Positions 8,739 to 17,489 of a stretch of 64,000 bases of DNA are shown here, piece by piece; position 1 is the stretch's first letter, and every line of letters begins with the position of its first letter. Location: assembly GCF_900343155.1 (NCBI RefSeq), contig NZ_OUNG01000001.1, positions 638,211 to 702,210 of the forward strand, written 5' to 3'. This stretch comes from Lactimicrobium massiliense. GTDB lineage: Bacteria; Bacillota_I; Bacilli_A; Erysipelotrichales; Erysipelotrichaceae. The notes beneath the pieces are model-generated. The model did no database searches. It was given only the letters and a program-made list of their open reading frames with translations, and was not told where the DNA came from. A program made the translations under genes and the position numbers.

Positions 8739-9644
8739 ATGACAGATCTATTTATTATCGGTGCCGGTACAGCCGGCCTATCTGCCGCTATCTATGCGGT
8801 CCGGGCAGGAAAATCCGTCATTGTAGCAGAAAGCAGCACCTATGGCGGACAGATCGTCAATACGCCCGATATCGAAAACTATCCTGGCTTTGCCCATATC
8901 TCCGGATATGAATTTGCCACAAATCTGTATACACAGGCCACCGGCCTGGGCGTCAAAGTCATTTTTGAAAAGGTAACCGGCATCCTTGACGGGCATCCTT
9001 TCCATATCAGAACAGATCACAATGACTATGAAGCAGGAGCTCTGATCATCGCTACCGGTGCCAGGAACAGACATCTTGGCCTGGAGAATGAAGAGCGTCT
9101 GACTGGAAGAGGCATATCCTTCTGTGCAACCTGCGACGGCATGTTCTTCAAGGGAAAGAATGTTGCCGTCAATGGCGGCGGCAACACCGCCCTTTCCGAT
9201 GCCCTGTATCTGGCAGGCATCTGCAGTCATGTCACCCTGATTCACCGGCGTGATTCCTTCCGCGGCGACAAGGCAGACCTTGACAAGCTGAACAAATGTG
9301 ACAACGTAACCTTCATGCTTGACAGCAATGTCACCTCACTGCACGGAAAAGACCATCTGGAAAGTATTGACGTTACCAATGTCAAAACCGGACAGACCGT
9401 GCAGGTACCCGTCAGCGCCCTGTTTGTGGCCATTGGCCAGGAGCCGGACAATCAGATCTTTTCTGATATTGTTGAACTGGATGAAAAAGGCTATATCAAA
9501 GCCGGAGCAGACTGTAAAACAAGCCATCCAGGCATTTATGCCGCAGGAGATTGCCGGACAACATCCCTGCGTCAGCTGACCACTGCCGCGGCCGATGGCG
9601 CCATTGCCGCAACCGCTGCCTGCACCTATCTGGACAGAAATTGA
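8739..9644 (+). CDS. trxB: Thioredoxin reductase
   Basis: NADPH-dependent flavoprotein that reduces thioredoxin. The N-terminal FAD motif is IIGAGTAGLSAAIYAVRAG. The redox-active pair is C-A-T-C in FCATCDGMFF (about residue 130). The NADPH motif is GGGNTALSDALYL, with IHRRDSFR behind it, and the C-terminal FAD loop is GDCRTTSLRQLTTAAADGAIAA. Its 301 residues match the low-Mr bacterial type. GAGAGGTAA lies before the ATG. The thioredoxin partner is not in the window. Confidence 0.93.
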   Translation: MTDLFIIGAGTAGLSAAIYAVRAGKSVIVAESSTYGGQIVNTPDIENYPGFAHISGYEFATNLYTQATGLGVKVIFEKVTGILDGHPFHIRTDHNDYEAGALIIATGARNRHLGLENEERLTGRGISFCATCDGMFFKGKNVAVNGGGNTALSDALYLAGICSHVTLIHRRDSFRGDKADLDKLNKCDNVTFMLDSNVTSLHGKDHLESIDVTNVKTGQTVQVPVSALFVAIGQEPDNQIFSDIVELDEKGYIKAGADCKTSHPGIYAAGDCRTTSLRQLTTAAADGAIAATAACTYLDRN

Positions 9645-9669
9645 GAAATGCAGGCAGAACCGCTAAAAT
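9641..9669 (+). promoter_or_regulatory. Sigma-A promoter for a leaderless small ORF
   Basis: TTGAGA (9641-9646), a 17-bp spacer, then TAAAAT (9664-9669). The -10 box ends 7 nt before the ATG at 9676, so the predicted transcript starts at the start codon. The -35 overlaps the trxB stop codon. Confidence 0.6.
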
Positions 9670-9675
9670 GGCGGT

Positions 9676-9825
9676 ATGAATGAGAAAATTGATCTGAAAA
9701 AAGAAGCAGAGAGAAAATGGAAGGATCCCAGTGTATCCCTGGAGGATAAACTGTCAGACACAGCATTTGCCAGCGATACCTTTGAAGCCATCTCTGCTTT
9801 TCTAATGTCAAACAGCCAGGAATAA
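9676..9825 (+). CDS. Small hypothetical protein, 49 aa, probably leaderless
   Basis: Short frame starting MNEKIDLKKEAERKWKDPS and ending AISAFLMSNSQE. It is charged at the N-terminus, has no membrane segment or signal peptide, and I do not recognise a family. Evidence that it is real is the well-formed promoter directly before it (TTGAGA-N17-TAAAAT) placing the transcription start on the ATG, and the lack of any other gene in the gap. No Shine-Dalgarno sequence is present. It is not obviously linked to trxB upstream. Confidence 0.5.
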   Translation: MNEKIDLKKEAERKWKDPSVSLEDKLSDTAFASDTFEAISAFLMSNSQE

Positions 9826-9909
9826 TGCAGGCATGATCAAAGAGCGAAGAGTCACACAGGATAGAAGAGAAGATCTGCAGTTTTTCTCTCAGATCCACAG
9901 AATTCTATA

Positions 9910-10110
9910 CTACTTCCCGTCGTATACGAGGCGAGGCTTAGGTTCCATGAAAGCAGCTTTTATATATGGGACCTGATCTTTCTCAAACAGCCCAAGGCTG
10001 CGGACGGTACGGTGCCTGACCTTTCCGTTCCTGTCACGATAAGACTCGGTGAGGTAGATGAAGAAAGTATCCTTCCTACCTTTGTTATTAGGTACTACTT
10101 TGACAAACAT
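9910..10110 (-). pseudogene. IS1634-family transposase, N-terminal fragment
   Basis: The 66 residues match the conserved start of IS1634/IS4-superfamily transposases: MFVKVVPNNKGRKDTFFIYL, then ESYRDRNGKVRHRTVRSLG. Full proteins have about 550-600 residues; here the DDE domain is gone and the frame stops after ...PRLVYDGK. AGGAGG precedes the ATG, so the fragment could still be translated. It is a relic insertion site. Its 3' boundary is not marked by a visible repeat. Confidence 0.7.
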
Positions 10111-10240
10111 AAGAGCCTCCTTCCTATACTACAATTATATAGAAACATAGCTTATTAAATCATTTGAAATTATATTATCTTATACTACATTTGAGCTGTA
10201 TTTAAAGCTTCAATATGAGAAAGCTGGTGACATAAAGATA

Positions 10241-10277
10241 AAAAAATAGCGTAAACCGTTAAATTTAGGTTTACGCC
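10241..10277 (-). terminator. Rho-independent terminator of the yqeY unit
   Basis: Stem GGCGTAAACC / GGTTTACGCT with an A/T-rich loop, followed on the minus strand by ATTTTTTTAT. It lies 35 bp after the yqeY stop. Confidence 0.85.
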
Positions 10278-10311
10278 ATTGGGAGCCTTGCAAAAACCCC
10301 TTATCGTAAAT

Positions 10312-10758
10312 TCAGTGCAGCAGAGTCCCAAGCACTCTGGCTACTGTCCTGCCATCCGTCTTTCCTTTATACTCTGCCATCATGGCCTTCATTACCTGCC
10401 CCTGACTCTTCTTTGTATGATCCAGCCCCTTTTCAGCAATGATCTTTTCCAGAGCCTCTCTGATTTCATCATCACTCATCTGCTTCGGCAGATAGCTCTC
10501 AATGATGGCAATCTTCTGCTGTGCCTTTTCCTTCAGCTCAGGACGGGAATCCGGAATGCTCTCCAGTTCTTCCTTTGTCTGCTTCAGTTCCTTCTGCACA
10601 AAGACAAGCTCCTCATCCTTCTCCAGAACCTTCCCACTTTCCTTTTCAGCCAGTGCAATCGCACTAATCAGCAAAGAACATACACCCTTCCTAACTTCAT
10701 CCTTTTCCTTCATAGCCTGCATGTTGTCATGCCGGATCTGCTTCAACAGCTCTCCCAT
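10312..10758 (-). CDS. GatB/YqeY domain protein
   Basis: 148-residue stand-alone YqeY, related to the C-terminal tRNA-binding domain of the GatB amidotransferase subunit. Typical features are an N-terminal helix pair (LLKQIRHDNMQAMKEKDEVR), the ALAEKES segment, IIESYLPKQMSDDEI and the C-terminal GQVMKAMMAEYKGKTDGRTV. An AGGAGG site precedes the start. It is read with the chorismate-mutase-like gene 12 bp upstream and ends at a strong terminator. Its exact role is not settled in any organism I know of. Confidence 0.9.
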   Translation of the reverse strand: MGELLKQIRHDNMQAMKEKDEVRKGVCSLLISAIALAEKESGKVLEKDEELVFVQKELKQTKEELESIPDSRPELKEKAQQKIAIIESYLPKQMSDDEIREALEKIIAEKGLDHTKKSQGQVMKAMMAEYKGKTDGRTVARVLGTLLH

Positions 10759-10769
10759 AATACCTCCTG

Positions 10770-11051
10770 TTATTTCTCTTCCTTAATCTGCTTCTGATAT
10801 TCCTTCGACAGCTTCAGAAGCTCCTGATACCATGCTCTGAAATACGGACGGATATCTTCATCATCAATACGTCCTGCATTCTGATCAAGAACCACTTCCT
10901 CGCGGCTCGAATCAAAAATCGGAAGCCTGTTTTCTATCTTATAGTCAATCACGTCGCGCACAGCCGCAAATCTCTGTGTAAACAAATCTGCCATCTGTGC
11001 ATCAATAGCATCAATACGCCGGCGTGCATCCATCAGTTTATTTTCACTCAT
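10770..11051 (-). CDS. Chorismate mutase type II (AroQ-like) domain protein
   Basis: All-helical AroQ-fold protein of about 93 residues. The N-terminal helix DARRRIDAIDAQMADLFTQR carries the Arg/Asp pattern, and RFAAVRDVIDYKIENRLPIFDSSREE contains the Lys and Arg positions used by chorismate mutases. I choose the ATG at 11051 because GGGGAG lies 5 nt upstream; an in-frame ATG at 11078 has none. It would convert chorismate to prephenate, but no other aromatic genes are nearby and the catalytic set was not checked by alignment. Related small AroQ-fold proteins of unknown role exist. Confidence 0.75.
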   Translation of the reverse strand: MSENKLMDARRRIDAIDAQMADLFTQRFAAVRDVIDYKIENRLPIFDSSREEVVLDQNAGRIDDEDIRPYFRAWYQELLKLSKEYQKQIKEEK

Positions 11052-11167
11052 CACTGTCTCCCCACTGATATTTTTCATTATAGACCGCTTTTAATGCACC
11101 TGCCCAACAAAATAAAATACAGATCGTAACGGTGGTGTATAATCACTCCAAGAAAGGACGGACGTCA

Positions 11168-12394
11168 ATGATGCGAAACTTTGTCTTTATATCGCCAAAC
11201 TTTCCAAAGACATATTATCAGTTTCCCAAGGCGTGGAAACAGATAGGGGGAACGTCTTTGTGCATCGGTGAGGATCCTTATGATTCCCTTTCCCAGGAAA
11301 TGAAGGATTCCATGGATGAATATTATCAGGTTTCCTCAATGAAAGACTATGACCAGATGTACCGGGCAGTTGCCTGGTTTGCTCACAAGCATGGCAGAAT
11401 TGACTGGTTGGAAAGCAATAACGAATTCTGGCTGGAGCAGGATGCCCATCTGCGTGAAGACTTCAACATCAATACCGGTGACAAAACGAAGGATGTCATG
11501 CGCTACAAGCTGAAATCCAACATGAAGAAATACTATCAGGAAGCCGGTGTGCCATGTGCCCGCTGGCACCTGGTATCAACCCCTGAGGCAGGAAAAAACT
11601 TCATCAAAGAAGTCGGCTATCCGGTGATTGTCAAGCCAGATGACGGTGTCGGTGCCAATGGCACATGGAAGATCAGCAGTGATAAGGAACTGGAAGACTT
11701 CTACCGTCAGAACCTGAAAGTACAGTACATCATGGAAGAGTACGTACCGGGCTATATTGTTTCCTTTGACGGAATTACTGACCAGGATGGCAATATTATC
11801 TTCAAAACATCCCATACCTTCCCGGAACCGATCATGGATGTAGTCAACGAAAGTGATGAGTGCTGCTACTGGAGTGAAAGAGTCATTCCGGATGATCTGG
11901 ATGACATGGGGACCAGGGTCATCAAAGCATTTAAAATCAGAGGCAGATTCTTCCATACGGAATATTTCCGTCTGACGGAAGACAAGCCAGGTCTTGGCAA
12001 AAAAGGAGGCCTTGTCGGCCTGGAAGTGAACATGAGACCGCCGGGAGGATATACACCTGACATGATGAACTTTGCCAATGACATCAATGTCTATAACATT
12101 TATGCCAACATGTGCATGTACAACCATGGCCTGTATCAGACTGACCGTCCGTATTACTGCGTCTATGTAGGCAAGCGCGACCGTCTGAGATATGCCAATT
12201 CCGATGCAGCGGTTTTCCGCCGCTATGGCTCCAATATCTGCATGCATGAACGGATGCCGGGCATCCTTGGCTCAGCAATGGGAGATGATATGTATATTGC
12301 CCGCTTCAAGACGATTGATGACGTGAAGAAATTCATCAGCTTTGTCTATGAAAAAGTCAGACCGGAACAGGCAGAAACAGAGGCGGCAGAATGA
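11168..12394 (+). CDS. ATP-grasp carboxylate-amine/thiol ligase-like protein
   Basis: ATP-grasp enzymes join a carboxylate to an amine or thiol through an acyl-phosphate. The protein (about 408 aa) has a pre-ATP-grasp N-terminus, then VGYPVIVKPDDGVGANGTWKI (ATP-binding Lys and Gly-rich loop, about residues 150-170), VQYIMEEYVPG, and the Mg-binding end GLVGLEVNMRPPGGYTPD with Glu and Asn. AAAGGACGG precedes the ATG at 11168; an earlier in-frame ATG has no site. It overlaps the next gene, an esterase, by ATGA, so the pair is co-translated. Substrate unknown; a two-gene ligase/hydrolase pathway is an inference. Confidence 0.8.
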   Translation: MMRNFVFISPNFPKTYYQFPKAWKQIGGTSLCIGEDPYDSLSQEMKDSMDEYYQVSSMKDYDQMYRAVAWFAHKHGRIDWLESNNEFWLEQDAHLREDFNINTGDKTKDVMRYKLKSNMKKYYQEAGVPCARWHLVSTPEAGKNFIKEVGYPVIVKPDDGVGANGTWKISSDKELEDFYRQNLKVQYIMEEYVPGYIVSFDGITDQDGNIIFKTSHTFPEPIMDVVNESDECCYWSERVIPDDLDDMGTRVIKAFKIRGRFFHTEYFRLTEDKPGLGKKGGLVGLEVNMRPPGGYTPDMMNFANDINVYNIYANMCMYNHGLYQTDRPYYCVYVGKRDRLRYANSDAAVFRRYGSNICMHERMPGILGSAMGDDMYIARFKTIDDVKKFISFVYEKVRPEQAETEAAE

Positions 12395-13146
12395 AGACAG
12401 AATATTTCAGGGAATATTCCCGTAATCTTGGCCGTGACATGGAATTCAAGGTGTATGGCCATGCCGGCAAGCCGGTACTTGTCTTTCCAAGCCAGGACGG
12501 ACGTTTCTTTGACTATGAGAACAATGGCATGATCGCTGCGGCTGCACCATATATTGATGCCGGCAGAATTCAGATGTTCTGCTGCGATTCCAATGATGTC
12601 AACAGCTGGTCGCTGAAGACATGGGACAATCGTCTGCGCATTGAGAATCAGGAAGCTTATTATCGCTATATCACGGATGAACTCGTGCCACGTATCAGAG
12701 AAATCAGCACAAATGCCAACCAGGGCAACAGTTATGATGGGATCCTGACAACCGGATGCTCAATGGGCGGTACACATGCATTGAACTTTCTGTTAAGAAG
12801 ACCGGATCTTTTCTCCGGATGCATTGCGCTGTCCGGTGCCTACAATGCCAGACTGTTCTTCCCGGACTACATGGATGACCTTGTGTATACCAACTCGCCA
12901 GTTGACTACATTGAAGGCATGTCTTATGACCATCCCTATGTGGAGATGTACCGTCACCGGGATATTATTATCTGCTGCGGCAGAGGTGCCTGGGAACATC
13001 CGATGCAGGAAGATGCAGCAAGAATGAAAGAACTGTTTGCTTACAAGAATATACCTGCATGGGTAGACTTCTGGGGTGCCGATGTGGCCCATGACTGGCC
13101 ATGGTGGCGCCGTCAGCTTCCTTACTATCTCAACTTTGTCTGCTGA
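12391..13146 (+). CDS. Alpha/beta-hydrolase esterase paired with the ATP-grasp enzyme
   Basis: Esterase of the putative-esterase (EstA/COG4947-like) fold, 251 aa. The nucleophile elbow is TTGCSMGGTHALN (Ser about residue 126), an acidic region lies near the end, and the likely catalytic His is in the C-terminal ADVAHDWPWWRRQ. No signal peptide, so it is cytoplasmic. Start and upstream stop overlap by ATGA. Pairing with the ATP-grasp ligase suggests that one makes and the other trims or transfers the same compound. The chemistry is not visible from sequence. Confidence 0.8.
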   Translation: MKTEYFREYSRNLGRDMEFKVYGHAGKPVLVFPSQDGRFFDYENNGMIAAAAPYIDAGRIQMFCCDSNDVNSWSLKTWDNRLRIENQEAYYRYITDELVPRIREISTNANQGNSYDGILTTGCSMGGTHALNFLLRRPDLFSGCIALSGAYNARLFFPDYMDDLVYTNSPVDYIEGMSYDHPYVEMYRHRDIIICCGRGAWEHPMQEDAARMKELFAYKNIPAWVDFWGADVAHDWPWWRRQLPYYLNFVC

Positions 13147-13149
13147 AAC

Positions 13150-13179
13150 TTGCCAACCGAAACATCGGCATACTATAAT
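13150..13179 (+). promoter_or_regulatory. Promoter of tRNA-Leu
   Basis: TTGCCA (13150-13155), an 18-bp spacer, then TATAAT (13174-13179), 10 bp before the tRNA 5' end. Confidence 0.7.
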
Positions 13180-13188
13180 ATGTTCCAC

Positions 13189-13270
13189 GCGGTTATGGTG
13201 GAACTGGCAGACACGATAGATTTAGGATCTATTGGGGCAACCCGTACAGGTTCAAGTCCTGCTAACCGCA
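13189..13270 (+). tRNA. tRNA-Leu (anticodon TAG)
   Basis: 82-nt class II tRNA. The acceptor stem GCGGTTA pairs with TAACCGC plus discriminator A. The anticodon loop reads ATTTAGGA, and a variable arm of the length expected for Leu follows. The T-arm is GTTCAAGTCC. CCA is not encoded. Confidence 0.95.
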
Positions 13271-13272
13271 TA

Positions 13273-13310
13273 AAAACCCATTGTCATTTCCGGCAATGGG
13301 TTTTTCTTTT
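13273..13310. terminator. Bidirectional terminator between tRNA-Leu and the dehydrogenase gene
   Basis: AAAACCCATTG / CAATGGGTTTT stem with A and T runs on both sides. It serves tRNA-Leu (plus) and the gene ending at 13310 (minus). Confidence 0.85.
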
Positions 13311-14179
13311 TACCTGCCTGCCAGCATATCATAGAACGCCTTGATGGAGCTGTGATCCTCATCTCCCAGGCCATGGCTGTGCAGCCATTGCATGATTTCC
13401 TTCACCTGTGCTGTCATTGGCACTGGTGAACCAGCCTGGTGGGCTGCCATCAGGGCATTATTGAGATCCTTGATATGCAGATCTATGCGGAATCCGGCAT
13501 CATATCTTTTATCAATCATCATCTGTGCTTTTGCATGCATCACAGCAGAATCAGCCAGACCGCCCTGCAGCGCTTCAATCATCACAGCAGGATCCAGACC
13601 AGTCTGCTGGGCAAGCGTAATGCCTTCTGCCAGCGCCATCAGATTTCCTGCCACAATGATCTGATTGCAGAGCTTGGCGGTATTGCCGGCACCAATCTCT
13701 CCTATCCTGACGGCTGAAGAACCCATAGCCAGCAATATCGGCTTGTATCTGTCGAAGACTTCCTGCCGGCCACCGACCATAAAGCTTAAAGTCCCCTCAA
13801 CAGCCGCTGGTTCTCCCCCAGATACCGGTGCATCCAGCATCTCGATGCTACGCTTTTCAAGCTGCCCATTCACCTCTTTGGAAACAGCCGGATCAATGGA
13901 ACTCATATCGATCAAAACAGAACCGGGCTTCATGATTTCTGCCAGCTGGTCATCTTCCAGCATTACCGACTTTACCTGCTTTGAATCCGGCAGCATCAGC
14001 AGCACAACATCACAGCATTCACCAATTTCCTTTTTGGAAACAACCGGAATGCCAAATGAAGCAAAATAATCATTCATATTTCTGCGGTGCGGTGCCACGC
14101 ACACATCATATCCTGCCCGGTGCAGATTCAGTGCCATCGGCCGTCCCATAACGCCAAGGCCTATCATGCCAAGTTTCAT
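13310..14179 (-). CDS. 3-hydroxyisobutyrate dehydrogenase-family oxidoreductase
   Basis: NAD(P)-dependent beta-hydroxyacid dehydrogenase, 289 aa. The N-terminal Rossmann motif is MIGLGVMGRPMALNL. The substrate motif is DAPVSGGEPAAVEGTLSFMVGG (about residues 117-138), and the catalytic Lys lies in GAGNTAKLCNQIIVAGNL (about residue 170). AGGTGG precedes the ATG. Members act on 3-hydroxyisobutyrate, tartronate semialdehyde, succinic semialdehyde or related acids. No neighbouring pathway genes point to one substrate. Confidence 0.88.
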   Translation of the reverse strand: MKLGMIGLGVMGRPMALNLHRAGYDVCVAPHRRNMNDYFASFGIPVVSKKEIGECCDVVLLMLPDSKQVKSVMLEDDQLAEIMKPGSVLIDMSSIDPAVSKEVNGQLEKRSIEMLDAPVSGGEPAAVEGTLSFMVGGRQEVFDRYKPILLAMGSSAVRIGEIGAGNTAKLCNQIIVAGNLMALAEGITLAQQTGLDPAVMIEALQGGLADSAVMHAKAQMMIDKRYDAGFRIDLHIKDLNNALMAAHQAGSPVPMTAQVKEIMQWLHSHGLGDEDHSSIKAFYDMLAGR

Positions 14180-14224
14180 TTATATCACCACCTGCTATTA
14201 GTATATGCCGGATAAGAGCATAAC

Positions 14225-14247
14225 AAAAAGCAGGATTTCTCCTGCTT
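14225..14247 (-). terminator. Terminator after glgP
   Basis: AAGCAGGA / TCCTGCTT stem with a T run on the minus strand, just after the glycogen phosphorylase stop. Confidence 0.85.
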
Positions 14248-14252
14248 GTCTG

Positions 14253-16526
14253 TTACTTGGAAGTATCCTTGTCCAGATGCCAGATATCCTCATTATACTG
14301 GGCAATGGTACGGTCACTGGAGAAGAAGCCTGCATTGGCTGTATTCATCAGCATCTTTCTGCTCCAGCTCTCACGATCCTCATAATCTGCCAGCATTCTG
14401 GCCTTGGTTTCACAATAATCCTCAAAATCAGGGAACGTCATGAACCAGTCCTTGGACAGCAGCTCGTGGCTCAGTCTGCCAAGATTTTCCGGATCTCCTC
14501 CATTCTGCATCATCAGATCGCCTGTCAGGAAATCAACGGCCTTTCTCAGCTTCGGATCCCTCTCATAGTACTCTCTGGATACATAGTCCGCTTTCTTATA
14601 GTGGGCAATCACTTCATCCGAAGACTGTCCAAATGTATAGATGTTATCCGGTCCAACCAGCTCTGCAATCTCAACATTGGCACCGTCCATCGTACCAAGA
14701 GTAACCGCACCGTTGAGCATGAACTTCATATTGCCAGTGCCGCTTGCTTCCTTGGAAGCCAGTGAAATCTGCTCGGAGATATCCGCAGCCGGAATCAGCT
14801 TCTCTGCCAGAGAAACATTGTAGTTCTCCAGCATAACAACCTTCAGCCACTTCGATGCATCAGGATCCGCATCCAGCACCTTGGAGAATGTCAGGATGGC
14901 ATGAATGATATCCTTGGCAATGATATAGGCTGGAGCAGCCTTGGCGCCGAAGAAGACCGTAATCGGCCGGGTCGGGAACTTTCCTTCCACCATATCATTG
15001 TAGACAGAGATTGCCCACAGCAGGTTCAGCTGCTGGCGCTTGTATTCATGCAGACGCTTGGACTGCACGTCAAACACAGACGTCGGATCCACTTCAATAC
15101 CGCGATAATTCTTCAGATAGTCCGTAAAGTTCTGCTTGTTTTCCTGCTTGACTGCAAGAATCTTCTTCAGGAAATCAGGATCATCCTTCTTATCTTCCAG
15201 CTTCTTCAGATCATCCGCATGACGGATCCAGTCATTGCCAATCGTCTCATTGATCAGAGAAGTCAGAGCCGGATCACACATGACACCCCAGCGGCGGAAT
15301 GTAATGCCATTGGTCTTGTTATTGAACTTCTCCGGATAAATCTGATAGAACGGTGCCAGCTCCGTATTCTTGAGAATCTCGGTATGCAGCTTGGCAACGC
15401 CATTTACAGAATGAGAGAAGTGAATGTCAATGTTGGCCATATGCACATTGTCATTGCCATCAATGATCTGTACAAACGGTTCCTGATAGCGCTCTGCCAC
15501 ATATGCCTGCAGCTTCTCAATCACCGGCAGCAGCTGCGGAACAGCCTTCTGCAGATATGCACGCGGCCATGTCTCAAGTGCCTCTGCCAGAATTGTATGG
15601 TTGGTATAACCGCATACAGCTCTGACAATCTCAATGCTTTCCTCAAAAGAAATACCCTTCTGTGTCAGCCTGCGGATCAGTTCCGGAATCACCATGGTCG
15701 GATGCGTATCATTGATCTGGATCGCTGCATAATCAGCCAGATCATGCAGATTGCTTCCCTTTGCCTGTGCTTCTTCCAGAATCAGCTGGGCAGCATTGGC
15801 AACCATGAAATATTCCTGATAGACACGCAGGATGCGGCCATCCTCATCCGAATCATCCGGATACAGGAACAGGGTCAGATTCTTCGCGATCTGCTTCTTG
15901 TCAAAGCTGATCTGATCGCGGATCACACGCTCATCAAGCGTATCCACATCAAACAGCCGAAGTTTGCCGCACTTGGATCCATAACCTGTCACACCAATTT
16001 CATACATTGTTGAGGTCAAAGAGAAACCGCCAAAGTCAACTGTATAATGCTTTCCGGTTGACCGCATCCAGCTTTCATGTCCCCACTGCAGCCATCTGTC
16101 CGGTGTCTCAGACTGTTTGTTGTTTTCAAAGTTCTGTTTGAACAGACCGCAATGATATGCCAGACCGACACCATCTGCCGGCAGGCCAAGCGTTGCCAGC
16201 GAGTCAACAAAGCATGCTGCCAGACGGCCCAGACCGCCATTGCCAAGGGAAGGCTCATACTCGAACTCTTCCAGATCAGCCAGGCTTCTGCCCGCATCCT
16301 CAAGCTGCTTCTTGACATCCTGGTACAGACCAAGATTGATCAGATCGTTGGAAAGCAGCTTGCCAATCAGGAATTCAGCCGAAATATAATACAGTTTCTT
16401 CTTGCCGGTATTGTATCCTTTCTCTTTTTCTGCATCATTGACCAGATTCAGGACACCGTTGAACAGTTCCAGCTCAGTACATTCCTGCAGCGGCTTGCCT
16501 GTATAGTCAGTAATCAATCGTGTCAT
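14253..16526 (-). CDS. glgP: Glycogen/maltodextrin phosphorylase
   Basis: PLP enzyme releasing glucose-1-phosphate from alpha-1,4-glucans. Clear family blocks include ISAEFLIGKLLSNDLINLG, EYEPSLGNGGLGRLAACF, the INDTHPTM segment and the PLP-lysine region SLASKEASGTGNMKFMLNGA followed by LGTMDGANVEI. At about 758 residues it is slightly short of the usual 800, typical for Bacillota. The start at 16526 is chosen because GGAGG lies 5 nt before it; an ATG four codons upstream is part of that ribosome site. A cre-like sequence (TGTAAACGTTATAG, minus strand, 16591-16604) lies upstream and is shared with the divergent AraC gene. It fits functionally with the maltodextrin operon at 18.6-23.2 kb. Confidence 0.95.
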   Translation of the reverse strand: MTRLITDYTGKPLQECTELELFNGVLNLVNDAEKEKGYNTGKKKLYYISAEFLIGKLLSNDLINLGLYQDVKKQLEDAGRSLADLEEFEYEPSLGNGGLGRLAACFVDSLATLGLPADGVGLAYHCGLFKQNFENNKQSETPDRWLQWGHESWMRSTGKHYTVDFGGFSLTSTMYEIGVTGYGSKCGKLRLFDVDTLDERVIRDQISFDKKQIAKNLTLFLYPDDSDEDGRILRVYQEYFMVANAAQLILEEAQAKGSNLHDLADYAAIQINDTHPTMVIPELIRRLTQKGISFEESIEIVRAVCGYTNHTILAEALETWPRAYLQKAVPQLLPVIEKLQAYVAERYQEPFVQIIDGNDNVHMANIDIHFSHSVNGVAKLHTEILKNTELAPFYQIYPEKFNNKTNGITFRRWGVMCDPALTSLINETIGNDWIRHADDLKKLEDKKDDPDFLKKILAVKQENKQNFTDYLKNYRGIEVDPTSVFDVQSKRLHEYKRQQLNLLWAISVYNDMVEGKFPTRPITVFFGAKAAPAYIIAKDIIHAILTFSKVLDADPDASKWLKVVMLENYNVSLAEKLIPAADISEQISLASKEASGTGNMKFMLNGAVTLGTMDGANVEIAELVGPDNIYTFGQSSDEVIAHYKKADYVSREYYERDPKLRKAVDFLTGDLMMQNGGDPENLGRLSHELLSKDWFMTFPDFEDYCETKARMLADYEDRESWSRKMLMNTANAGFFSSDRTIAQYNEDIWHLDKDTSK

Positions 16527-16583
16527 AACGACCTCCATCTACAAATTTCTCTTGTATTATAATAATTTCACAATGGTTTTATC

Positions 16584-16613
16584 TTGCACTATAACGTTTA
16601 CAATTTGTACAAT
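16584..16613 (+). promoter_or_regulatory. Promoter of the AraC regulator, leaderless geometry
   Basis: TTGCAC (16584-16589), an 18-bp spacer, then TACAAT (16608-16613). The -10 box ends 7 nt before the ATG at 16620. The cre-like sequence at 16591-16604 sits between the two boxes. Confidence 0.6.
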
Positions 16614-16619
16614 AGCACC

Positions 16620-17489
16620 ATGGATACGCAATTCAATACACCTCAGAAAGCATTTTCCCATTCATTCTCATTCCGCATGCAGTTATGCACCATACCGGAT
16701 GATTTTGATGCTGTCAGCCTCCATTGGCACAGCCAGATGGAAGTCATACTCGTACGCAGCGGCAGCGGCACCATCACTGTCTCCAACCGGGAAATATCCA
16801 TCTGTCAGGGCAGCCTTCTCCCAATCATGCCCGGAGAAATGCATGCCATCGCCAGAACATCCGGTAATCCTCTGGTCTATGAAGACTTTCTGTTCTCCCT
16901 GGAATTTCTTGATGCAAGCGATCCGGATGACTGGTGCCGCACACATGTTCTGCAGCGTCTGGTAAACCATGAACTTTTTCTGCCCAGACCCATCCTGCAG
17001 ACCAGTCCCATGCACCAGGAGCTTGCCTACTTTCTGCATAGGGCAAATGAAGCCAGCACTGCCAGAGAAGGCGGCTACTCCATGCAGATCAAAGCATATT
17101 TATTATTGTTTCTGCAGTGTCTGTATGCCCACCGCATCAAGGCAGCAGCTCCAAGCGAATCCGGCCATGAAGATATTGTGAGAAATACGATTTCCTTTGT
17201 CAAAGCCAATTACCGCCACAGCATCTCGATTGATGAAGCTGCAGCAGCCGCAGGCTTCTCCCGCAACCACTTCATGCGTGTCTTTCATCAGGAAACCGGT
17301 GAAACATTCATCACCTATCTCAACCGCTACCGTCTGGAAGTCGCTGCCAACCTGCTGCGCAGCACAAACAGCTCCGTCAACGACATCGCCGTTGAATCCG
17401 GCTTCGACAACTTCTCCTACTTTATCCGCCTGTTTAAAAAGCAGTACCATACCTCACCAGGCAGATACCGCCGCTCCATCTTCCGTTAG
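16620..17489 (+). CDS. AraC-family transcriptional regulator with cupin sensor
   Basis: About 289 residues. An N-terminal cupin-type sugar-sensing domain (LHWHSQMEVILVRSGSGTITV...LLPIMPGEMHAI) is followed by two helix-turn-helix motifs at the end (ISIDEAAAAAGFSRNHFMRVFHQETG and VNDIAVESGFDNFSYFIRLFKKQYHTSPGRYR). It diverges from glgP across a 93-bp gap, so it is a candidate regulator of glucan use. No ribosome site precedes the ATG at 16620, and the promoter puts the transcript start on this ATG. A longer in-frame reading from TTG 16584 would overlap the -35 box and is unlikely. Its 3' end overlaps the convergent flavodoxin gene by 4 bp. Confidence 0.88.
   Translation: MDTQFNTPQKAFSHSFSFRMQLCTIPDDFDAVSLHWHSQMEVILVRSGSGTITVSNREISICQGSLLPIMPGEMHAIARTSGNPLVYEDFLFSLEFLDASDPDDWCRTHVLQRLVNHELFLPRPILQTSPMHQELAYFLHRANEASTAREGGYSMQIKAYLLLFLQCLYAHRIKAAAPSESGHEDIVRNTISFVKANYRHSISIDEAAAAAGFSRNHFMRVFHQETGETFITYLNRYRLEVAANLLRSTNSSVNDIAVESGFDNFSYFIRLFKKQYHTSPGRYRRSIFR

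Noticed and set aside
14901..16013. Long plus-strand open frame (370 codons) opposite glgP
   Set aside because: It lies wholly antisense to a well-conserved gene, has low-complexity Leu/Ile/Arg composition and no ribosome site.
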